DNA of 6,525 bases, from NCBI GenBank assembly GCA_028869975.1, contig JAGWQR010000354.1, positions 1 through 6,525 of the forward strand. Reading direction: 5' to 3'. The stretch is from Alphaproteobacteria bacterium (GTDB lineage Bacteria; Pseudomonadota; Alphaproteobacteria; Sphingomonadales; Sphingomonadaceae). Each line of letters opens with the position of its first letter. Position 1 is the stretch's first letter. This document shows positions 1 to 4,857 of the stretch, piece by piece. A model generated the notes under the pieces. It searched no databases. It worked only from the letters and a program-made list of their open reading frames with translations, and was not told where the DNA came from. The translations under genes and the position numbers were made by a program.

Positions 1-672
1 ATGGCGCAGATCGCCGCCGATCTGGCGCACAAAGGCTGCCCGGTCTTTCGCTTCGATCGACGTGGAGTGGGTGACAGTGAAGGCGTGAATGGCGGCTTTG
101 AATCGAGCGCGCAAGACATCGCCGCCGCGCTTGCCGCCTTCAGCGCTGCACAACCGCAGCTTTCCCGCATCATCGCCTTCGGAAATTGCGATGCGGCGAC
201 TGCGTTGTTGCTCCATGTCCCGCCCGGGATTGACGCACTCATCCTGACTAATCCGTGGGTGGTTGAGCCGCCTGCCGATCAGCCCGCCCCCGCCGCCGCC
301 CGCGCTTACTATGCCGCCCGCCTACGCAATCCCCGCGCGTGGTGGAAGCTCATCACCGGCAAGGTTGATCTTGACAAGACCCGCGCCAGTCTGGCGTCCG
401 CAGTGGCAGCCGAAGCGCCGTCGGCCCTTGCGGCGCGGGTTGCGGCCGCGATGGCGACAGTCACAATCCCAATCTATATCCACCTTGCCGCGCAGGATGG
501 CACCGCGATTGCCTTCGATGCGCAATGGCAGGGCGCACAATTTGATGCGACGCGTACGCATGTGCAGATTATCGGGCATGACACCGCCTCGCACAGCTTT
601 GCTCCGCCCGCTGATTATGCTGCCCTGCGGGACGCGATTCAGACGATCTTATTGGCTAAGCCTGCTGCCTGA
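1..672 (+). CDS. Alpha/beta hydrolase, exosortase A system-associated hydrolase 1 type (5'-truncated by window)
   Basis: Only the last 223 codons are visible. The frame is open at base 1, and the ATG there matches an internal Met of the family (the GMAQLA-like stretch before FRFDRRG), so the real start lies upstream. Visible landmarks, numbered from base 1: FRFDRRGVGDSEG at about 16-28 (oxyanion-side loop and strand), the nucleophile elbow GNCDAA with Cys63 instead of the usual Ser, the family-typical LTNPWV at 82-87, an acid candidate Asp166 in AAQDG, and His198 in SHSF. This Cys/Asp/His arrangement and the NPW motif fit the XrtA-associated 'hydrolase 1' family, which sits in exopolysaccharide/PEP-CTERM clusters; its substrate is not known. 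The stop at 670-672 lies inside the convergent acyltransferase gene. The subfamily call rests on remembered motifs. A generic alpha/beta hydrolase is the fallback. Confidence 0.8.
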   Translation: MAQIAADLAHKGCPVFRFDRRGVGDSEGVNGGFESSAQDIAAALAAFSAAQPQLSRIIAFGNCDAATALLLHVPPGIDALILTNPWVVEPPADQPAPAAARAYYAARLRNPRAWWKLITGKVDLDKTRASLASAVAAEAPSALAARVAAAMATVTIPIYIHLAAQDGTAIAFDAQWQGAQFDATRTHVQIIGHDTASHSFAPPADYAALRDAIQTILLAKPAA

Positions 673-1795
673 ACGGGGCAAAGCTCGCCAGCACTTCACG
701 CTGGTGTGCCATGCCCGCCCGTTCGCGCACCAGAAACTCCTCAATCGCGCGCCGGAAGGCTGGGTTGGGGATATAATGCGCTGAAAATGTGGGGACCGGC
801 ACATAACCGCGCGCAAGCTTGTGCTCGCCTTGCGCCCCTGCTTCAACGCGGCTTAACCCGCGTGCCAGCGCTGCATCAATCGCCTGATAATAGCAGAGCT
901 CGAAATGCAGGAACGGTACGTCCTCGGTGCAGCCCCAGTAGCGGCCATAGAGCGTGTCCGCACCGATGATATTGAGCGCACCGGCAATCGGCTGTCCGCC
1001 GCGCTTGGCCATAATCAGCAGCAGCCTGTCCGCCATCCTCGCACCGATCTCATCAAAAAACGCGCGGGTCAGATAGGGTGTCCCCCATTTGCGCGCGCCG
1101 GTATCCTGATAGAAATGCCAGAAGGCATCCCAGTCTTGCGCGCGGATGTCGGCCCCCGACAAATGCACAATCTCCAAACCCGCTTGCGCGGCGGCACGTT
1201 CCTTGCGAATGGATTTGCGCTTGCGTGAGGCGAGGCTGTTAAGAAAGCCTTCAAAATCGCCATAGCCGTCATCGGCCCAGTGGAACTGCATCCCCTCGCG
1301 GACCAGCCAGCCTGCGGCGCGGAATAGCGCCATCTGATCGGGTGCGACGAAAGTGGCATGGGCAGACGATAGCCCATGTTCATCAACCAGACCCTGCGCC
1401 GCTGCGATTAGCGCTGCCGCCGTTTCCAGATCGGCGGCGAGCAGGCGCGGCCCCGGCACCGGAGTGAACGGCACCGCGATTTGCAGCTTGGGATAATAGC
1501 GGCCGCCGGCCCGCTCCCATGCATCGGCCCAGCTATGATCGAAGACATATTCGCCCTGGCTATGGGTTTTGAGATAGGCGGGCAGGGCCCCGGCAAGCGC
1601 GCCATCTACCCCCGCCATCGTAATGGGCACCGGCTGCCAACCCGTGCCGCGCCCGACAGAGCCGGAATGCTCCAGCGCCGCCAGAAATGCGTGGCTCAGG
1701 AACGGGTTTTTTTCTCCGGCGAGCCGGTTCCACGCATTGGCAGCAAGCGCGGCGACGCCACTGTTGATCTGCGCTTGTATGGTGCGCGCGCTCAT
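656..1795 (-). CDS. FemAB-like GNAT-family N-acyltransferase (COG3146/DUF482 type)
   Basis: This is a 379-residue protein of the COG3146/PF04339 (FemAB_like) family, usually annotated as a GNAT N-acetyltransferase. The exact reaction is unestablished, although FemAB relatives transfer aminoacyl groups onto cell-wall or amino substrates. Visible features: NPFLSHAFLAALEHSGS near residue 30-46 with a following TGWQP, HSWADAWER at 87-95, a basic stretch SRKRKSIRKER at 190-200 opening the second GNAT-like half, YGRYWGC at 283-289, FELCYYQAI at 298-306, and EAGAQGEHKLARGY at 318-331, the family hallmark. No signal peptide or membrane segment is seen, so it is probably cytoplasmic. An upstream in-frame ATG at 1867 exists, but its extra 24 residues are Arg-rich and lie inside the neighbouring phosphodiesterase gene. 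The ATG at 1795 overlaps that gene's stop as ATGA, which is the typical coupled start. It is the last gene of the operon. Confidence 0.88.
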   Translation of the reverse strand: MSARTIQAQINSGVAALAANAWNRLAGEKNPFLSHAFLAALEHSGSVGRGTGWQPVPITMAGVDGALAGALPAYLKTHSQGEYVFDHSWADAWERAGGRYYPKLQIAVPFTPVPGPRLLAADLETAAALIAAAQGLVDEHGLSSAHATFVAPDQMALFRAAGWLVREGMQFHWADDGYGDFEGFLNSLASRKRKSIRKERAAAQAGLEIVHLSGADIRAQDWDAFWHFYQDTGARKWGTPYLTRAFFDEIGARMADRLLLIMAKRGGQPIAGALNIIGADTLYGRYWGCTEDVPFLHFELCYYQAIDAALARGLSRVEAGAQGEHKLARGYVPVPTFSAHYIPNPAFRRAIEEFLVRERAGMAHQREVLASFAPFRQQA

Positions 1796-2571
1796 GCCCG
1801 TTCGTAGATAATCTCGTCGGCATGGGCGAGTGCGGCGCGCTCTTCCTCGGCATTGGTCACCGTCCACGTGAGCACCGGCAGCCCATGCGCACGCACGGCG
1901 GCGACCAAAGGCGCGGCGATATAGGTGATGTCATAGGCGAGAAACTGCGGATAAGCCTGACGCAGCAGCCGCCGCGCCGCGAAGCCTTCGCGTGCCTTTT
2001 TGAAGCCGCGCTTGTTGGCGTCGCCAGTTTCGGTCATCACCTGCCCGCGCGGGATGCGCGCCGCATAGTCATGGAACCAGCGGCCAACGAGCGGGTTGAA
2101 CGACATCACCGCCGCATTGCCCTGATACCCCTCCAGCGCGCGCCGCACCGCCATGCACGCGGCCCGGATCGGGTGCGCCTCGGGCTTGATTTCGATCAGC
2201 AAGGGCACTTGACCTGCGACCAGTTCGAGCACCTCTTCCAGTGAGGGGATGGTTTCGGCGCTGCCTTTGAGGTGGATGGCGCACAGATCATCGGCGCATT
2301 TGCCCGCAACCAGCCCGGTTTCTCCGGTAAGCCGCGACAGATCGGTGTCGTGGAACACGAACGGAATACCGTCGGCAGACATCTGGATATCAAGCTCGAT
2401 GCCGTGCCCTAGCGCAATCGCAGCACGAAACGCGGCACGACTGTTTTCCACCACACCCCCGCCATGCAGCCCTCGGTGAGCAAAGGGCTGCGCGGTCAAG
2501 AACGCCACATGGTCTTTAGGCGGCGGCGCGGGCAGCGCGCGATCAAGCAGGCTTGAGAGCGAAAATCGCAT
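1792..2571 (-). CDS. Glycerophosphodiester phosphodiesterase family protein
   Basis: This 259-residue GDPD-fold (TIM barrel) enzyme is predicted to hydrolyse glycerophosphodiesters to sn-glycerol 3-phosphate and an alcohol, using a divalent metal. The expected residues are present: His32-Arg33 (AHRGLHG), Glu42-Asn43 (ENS), metal ligands Glu59 and Asp61 (ELDIQ), catalytic His74-Asp75 (FHDTDLSRLTG), Glu127 and Lys129 (IEIKPE), SFNP at 157-160 and TWTVTN at 235-240. The C-terminus reads DEIIYERA where relatives often have an ITDRP-like ending. There is no signal peptide, so a cytosolic enzyme is likely. The start is taken as ATG 2571, giving the usual short lead-in before AHRG; the longer open frame to 2727 only shadows the RidA gene. 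The start lies 29 bp inside the upstream RidA gene and has only a weak GAAG ribosome site, suggesting translational coupling. The stop overlaps the acyltransferase start by 4 bp. Confidence 0.9.
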   Translation of the reverse strand: MRFSLSSLLDRALPAPPPKDHVAFLTAQPFAHRGLHGGGVVENSRAAFRAAIALGHGIELDIQMSADGIPFVFHDTDLSRLTGETGLVAGKCADDLCAIHLKGSAETIPSLEEVLELVAGQVPLLIEIKPEAHPIRAACMAVRRALEGYQGNAAVMSFNPLVGRWFHDYAARIPRGQVMTETGDANKRGFKKAREGFAARRLLRQAYPQFLAYDITYIAAPLVAAVRAHGLPVLTWTVTNAEEERAALAHADEIIYERA

Positions 2572-3055
2572 CAACTTCAACCACTGCACCAAGCGGAAGG
2601 GTGGGTACACCCACTGCTGCTCGCGCATGTTTGCCCGCATCGCCAAACACTTCAACCATAAGTTCCGACGCGCCATTGGCCACTTTGGGCTGATCGGTAA
2701 AGCGCGGATCGGAGTTAACGAACACATTTAGCTTGACGACGCGCGCCACACGCTCCAGCCCGCCCAGCGCCACATTAACCTGCGCCAGCACCATCAGGCC
2801 GCACGCCCGCGCGGCGCGGGTGCCGTAAATCACATCCCGATCCTCGCCGAGCCGTCCGACCATCACCTGACCATTCTCGAAGGGCAACTGCCCTGAGACA
2901 TAGAGCATATCGCTCGCTTCGACGCAGGGCACATAGGCCGCAACCGGCGCGGCGGCCTTGGGCAGTTCGATCCCCCGCCGGGCAAGCTTTTGCACGAGCG
3001 TTTCTTCATCAACGAGCGGGGGCGGGTTCATGGTCAGCGGTTTGCCGTTGGTCAT
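2543..3055 (-). CDS. RidA family protein (YjgF/YER057c/UK114)
   Basis: A 170-residue member of the Rid superfamily, in the alphaproteobacterial subgroup that is longer than the roughly 128-residue E. coli RidA. Canonical RidA hydrolyses reactive 2-imino/2-amino acrylate intermediates made by PLP enzymes such as threonine dehydratase. Visible: LYVSGQLPF at 51-59, LAQVNVALGGLERVARVVKLNVFVN in two parts over 90-114, FTDQPKVANGASELMVEVFGD over 119-139, and HARAAVGVPTLPLGAVVEVDAIF over 143-165. Arg145 aligns with E. coli Arg105, the carboxylate-binding residue, and Glu160 with Glu120, so deaminase activity is plausible. The start is ATG 3055, with GGAG at 3067-3064 eight bases upstream. The longer frame to 3154 would read through the promoter region, and ATG 3031 has no ribosome site. 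First gene of a three-gene operon; its exact Rid subfamily and substrate are not determined. Confidence 0.92.
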   Translation of the reverse strand: MTNGKPLTMNPPPLVDEETLVQKLARRGIELPKAAAPVAAYVPCVEASDMLYVSGQLPFENGQVMVGRLGEDRDVIYGTRAARACGLMVLAQVNVALGGLERVARVVKLNVFVNSDPRFTDQPKVANGASELMVEVFGDAGKHARAAVGVPTLPLGAVVEVDAIFALKPA

Positions 3056-3063
3056 TCCGGTTT

Positions 3064-3068
3064 CTCCA
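3064..3068 (-). promoter_or_regulatory. Ribosome binding site of the RidA-family gene
   Basis: On the minus strand this reads TGGAG. The GGAG core ends 8 bases before ATG 3055. It decides the start, because neither ATG 3031 nor the upstream ATGs of the longer open frame have a comparable site. Confidence 0.6.
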
Positions 3069-3085
3069 GGATCGGGTGTTGATCC
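3069..3085. repeat. Inverted repeat GGATC-N7-GATCC at the RidA operon start
   Basis: Perfect 5-bp arms (3069-3073 and 3081-3085) are separated by 7 bases. The repeat lies just downstream of the candidate -10 box and covers the predicted transcription start. The position suits a repressor operator, but 5-bp arms arise easily by chance in high-GC DNA. Confidence 0.3.
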
Positions 3086-3086
3086 G

Positions 3087-3115
3087 CCTATACACAGTTG
3101 CCGCGCCCGCGCCAA
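3087..3115 (-). promoter_or_regulatory. Candidate sigma70-type promoter of the RidA-GDPD-acyltransferase operon
   Basis: On the minus strand, TTGGCG (3115-3110) is followed after exactly 17 bases by TATAGG (3092-3087). Transcription would start near 3080, giving a leader of roughly 25 bases before ATG 3055. This is consensus matching by eye, in the right place and with ideal spacing. No promoter-like element was seen ahead of the two downstream genes, consistent with a single operon. Confidence 0.5.
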
Positions 3116-3116
3116 T

Positions 3117-3145
3117 TTGATTAACGGCCCCGTGCGCATTATGGC
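3117..3145 (+). promoter_or_regulatory. Candidate sigma70-type promoter of fabD-fabG
   Basis: TTGATT at 3117-3122 is followed after exactly 17 bases by TATGGC at 3140-3145. Transcription would begin near 3152, leaving a leader of about 20 bases that contains the fabD ribosome site. The -35 box matches TTGACA at four positions and the -10 box matches TATAAT at three. It lies back to back with the RidA operon promoter, one base apart. Confidence 0.45.
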
Positions 3146-3148
3146 ACG
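3131..3148. repeat. Inverted repeat CGTGC-N8-GCACG over the fabD -10 region
   Basis: Perfect 5-bp arms at 3131-3135 and 3144-3148 flank 8 bases that contain most of the proposed -10 box. The placement is what a repressor site controlling fabD would have. Chance cannot be excluded, and I do not recognise it as a known regulator's motif. Confidence 0.3.
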
Positions 3149-3171
3149 TATCAAAAATGATGGGAGTGTAT

Positions 3172-4107
3172 ATGAAAGCCTTTATTTTTCCGGGGCAAGG
3201 TTCGCAGAGCGTGGGCATGGGCGCGGCGTTGGCCACAGCGAGCGCGGTGGCGCGCGCGGTGTTTGAAGAGGTCGATGATGCGCTCGGCCAGAAACTTTTC
3301 AAACTGATGGCGGAAGGGCCGGAGGATGCGCTCCAGCTCACCGCCAATGCCCAGCCCGCGATCATGGCCAATGCCATCGCCACGCTGCGGGTGCTGGAGC
3401 GCGAAGGCGGGGTGCGGCTGGCGGAGAAAGCCAGTTACGTCGCGGGGCATTCGCTCGGTGAATATACGGCGCTATGCGCGGCGGGCGCGTTTGATCTTGC
3501 AACCACCGCAAAGCTGCTGCGCATCCGGGGTGATGCGATGCAGGCGGCGGTGCCGGTTGGGGTGGGTGCGATGGCGGCGCTGCTCGGCGCTGATCTGGCG
3601 AAGGCACAGGCGCTTGCGGAGGCGGCCTCGGAAGGCGAGGTGTGCAGCGTTGCCAATGATAATGACCCCGGCCAGGTTGTCATTTCAGGCCATAAGGGCG
3701 CAATCGAGCGCGCGGTCGTACTGGTCAAAGAGCATGACATCAAGCGTGGTGTGTTGCTCCCCGTCTCGGCGCCGTTCCATTGCCCGCTGATGCAACCTGC
3801 CGCCGATAAAATGGCCGAGGCACTGGGCGAAACCACGATTCAGGGGCCGCTCGTGCCGCTCTTCGCCAATGTCATAGCCGCGCCGGTGCATGACCCTGCT
3901 GTCATCCGCGATCTGCTCGTGCAACAGGTGACCGGCACGGTGCGCTGGCGCGAATCGATCATCAACATGGCAGCGGCTGGCGTCACCGGCACCATCGAAT
4001 TGGGCGGCAAGGTGCTTTCGCCCATGGTCAAGCGCTGCGTGCCGGACATGGCCACCGCCAGCATCATCAGCATGGATGATATTGAAGCGATTTTGAAGGA
4101 GATATGA
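3172..4107 (+). CDS. fabD: Malonyl-CoA:ACP transacylase (FabD)
   Basis: This 311-residue cytosolic enzyme transfers malonyl from CoA to acyl carrier protein, supplying the extender unit for type II fatty acid synthesis. Diagnostic features: FPGQGSQ at 6-12 (Gln11 in the oxyanion region), the nucleophile elbow GHSLGE at 92-97 with Ser94, Arg119 in RIRGDAMQ (binds the malonyl carboxylate), NDNDPGQVVISG at 162-173, and His203 in SAPFHCP (catalytic). Length matches E. coli FabD (about 309). The start is ATG 3172, which puts MKAFIFPGQGSQ at the normal N-terminus and is preceded by GGAG at 3163-3166 with a 5-base spacer. The ATGs at 3157 and 3160 would overlap that ribosome site. Its stop at 4105-4107 lies two bases before the preferred fabG start. 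It is transcribed from its own short promoter region, divergent from the RidA operon. Confidence 0.97.
   Translation: MKAFIFPGQGSQSVGMGAALATASAVARAVFEEVDDALGQKLFKLMAEGPEDALQLTANAQPAIMANAIATLRVLEREGGVRLAEKASYVAGHSLGEYTALCAAGAFDLATTAKLLRIRGDAMQAAVPVGVGAMAALLGADLAKAQALAEAASEGEVCSVANDNDPGQVVISGHKGAIERAVVLVKEHDIKRGVLLPVSAPFHCPLMQPAADKMAEALGETTIQGPLVPLFANVIAAPVHDPAVIRDLLVQQVTGTVRWRESIINMAAAGVTGTIELGGKVLSPMVKRCVPDMATASIISMDDIEAILKEI
4097..4101 (+). promoter_or_regulatory. Ribosome binding site of fabG (start-deciding)
   Basis: AGGAG lies within the last codons of fabD. It is 8 bases before ATG 4110 but only 2 bases before the ATG at 4104 that overlaps the fabD stop. This spacing favours 4110 as the true fabG start. 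Confidence 0.6.
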
Positions 4108-4109
4108 GC

Positions 4110-4850
4110 ATGTTTGACCTTTCGGGTATGACCGCGATGGTGACGGGCGCATCGGGTGGGATTGGCTCTGCGATAGCCAGGGGACTGGCAGCGCAAGGCG
4201 CGCGCGTGGCGCTCTCAGGCACGCGCGAGGATGCGCTCAAGGCGGTTGCCGCTGAAATCGGCGGTGATTGCGTGATTCTGCCGTGCAACCTGTCGGATGC
4301 CACAGAGGTTGATGCCCTGATCCCGCGCGCGGTTGAGGCGCTGGGTGGCCAGCTCGACATCCTTATCAACAATGCCGGTGTTACGCGCGACAACCTCATC
4401 ATGCGGATGAAGGATGACGAATGGGATAGCGTGATCCGCATTAATCTGGAGGCTGCGTTCCGCCTGTGCCGCGCCGCCGCCAAGCCGATGATGAAGGCGC
4501 GCTTCGGGCGCATCATCACGATCACCAGCGTGGTCGGCACCACCGGCAATCCGGGGCAGGCCAATTATGCGGCGTCGAAAGGCGGCCTCACCGCGATGTC
4601 GAAGGCGCTGGCGCAGGAACTGGCTTCCCGCCAAATCACGGTCAACTGCGTTGCACCGGGGTTTATCGCCTCGGCCATGACCGAGGGGTTGCCCGAGTCG
4701 CAAAAGCAAGCACTGCTCACCAGAATCCCGGCCGGAAAACTGGGTGAGGGCGCGGATGTCGCCGCCGCCGTCGCCTATCTCGCCAGCCGCGAGGCCAGTT
4801 ATGTGACCGGCCAGACGCTCCATGTGAACGGCGGCATGGCGATGATCTGA
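4110..4850 (+). CDS. fabG: 3-oxoacyl-[acyl-carrier-protein] reductase (FabG)
   Basis: This 246-residue short-chain dehydrogenase/reductase makes the NADPH-dependent reduction of 3-oxoacyl-ACP to (R)-3-hydroxyacyl-ACP in fatty acid elongation. The Rossmann dinucleotide motif TGASGGIG is at 12-19, NNAG at 87-90, and Asn112, Ser140, Tyr153 and Lys157 form the classical SDR tetrad (YAASK). VAPGFI at 181-186 and the C-terminal YVTGQTLHVNGGMAM match FabG rather than other SDRs. ATG 4110 is preferred because of ribosome-site spacing. ATG 4104, overlapping the fabD stop as ATGA, would add only Met-Ser and cannot be excluded. Adjacency to fabD supports fatty acid synthesis rather than polyhydroxyalkanoate or secondary metabolism. 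acpP, which often follows fabG, is absent; the next gene is selO on the other strand. Confidence 0.96.
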   Translation: MFDLSGMTAMVTGASGGIGSAIARGLAAQGARVALSGTREDALKAVAAEIGGDCVILPCNLSDATEVDALIPRAVEALGGQLDILINNAGVTRDNLIMRMKDDEWDSVIRINLEAAFRLCRAAAKPMMKARFGRIITITSVVGTTGNPGQANYAASKGGLTAMSKALAQELASRQITVNCVAPGFIASAMTEGLPESQKQALLTRIPAGKLGEGADVAAAVAYLASREASYVTGQTLHVNGGMAMI

Positions 4851-4855
4851 TCGCC
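4838..4855. terminator. Weak stem-loop at the fabG/selO convergent junction
   Basis: GGCGAT (4838-4843) and ATCGCC (4850-4855) form a perfect 6-bp stem with a 6-base loop. It spans the fabG stop and ends just before the selO stop at 4858-4860. No T-run follows on either strand, so it is not a canonical intrinsic terminator. It may slow polymerase from both directions or protect mRNA 3' ends. No better terminator is visible in the 7-bp gap. Confidence 0.3.
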
Positions 4856-4857
4856 CT

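Noticed and set aside
263..784. 173-codon open frame overlapping the hydrolase in another frame
   Set aside because: Pro- and Arg-rich translation typical of an out-of-frame reading of the hydrolase gene, whose own frame carries catalytic motifs.
1796..1867. Longer N-terminus for the acyltransferase starting at ATG 1867
   Set aside because: The extra 24 residues are Arg-rich, lie inside the phosphodiesterase gene and do not resemble the family N-terminus; ATGA coupling at 1795 is far more likely.
2572..2727. Longer N-terminus for the phosphodiesterase starting at ATG 2727
   Set aside because: It would lie entirely within the RidA coding sequence, in a different frame, and adds residues not expected before the AHRG motif.
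3056..3154. Longer N-terminus for the RidA-family protein starting at ATG 3154
   Set aside because: It would translate through both candidate promoters, and family members start close to the residues encoded from 3055.
3056..3171. CcrM (GANTC) methylation sites in the divergent promoter region
   Set aside because: No GANTC was found in this stretch, so cell-cycle methylation control of fabD is not supported.
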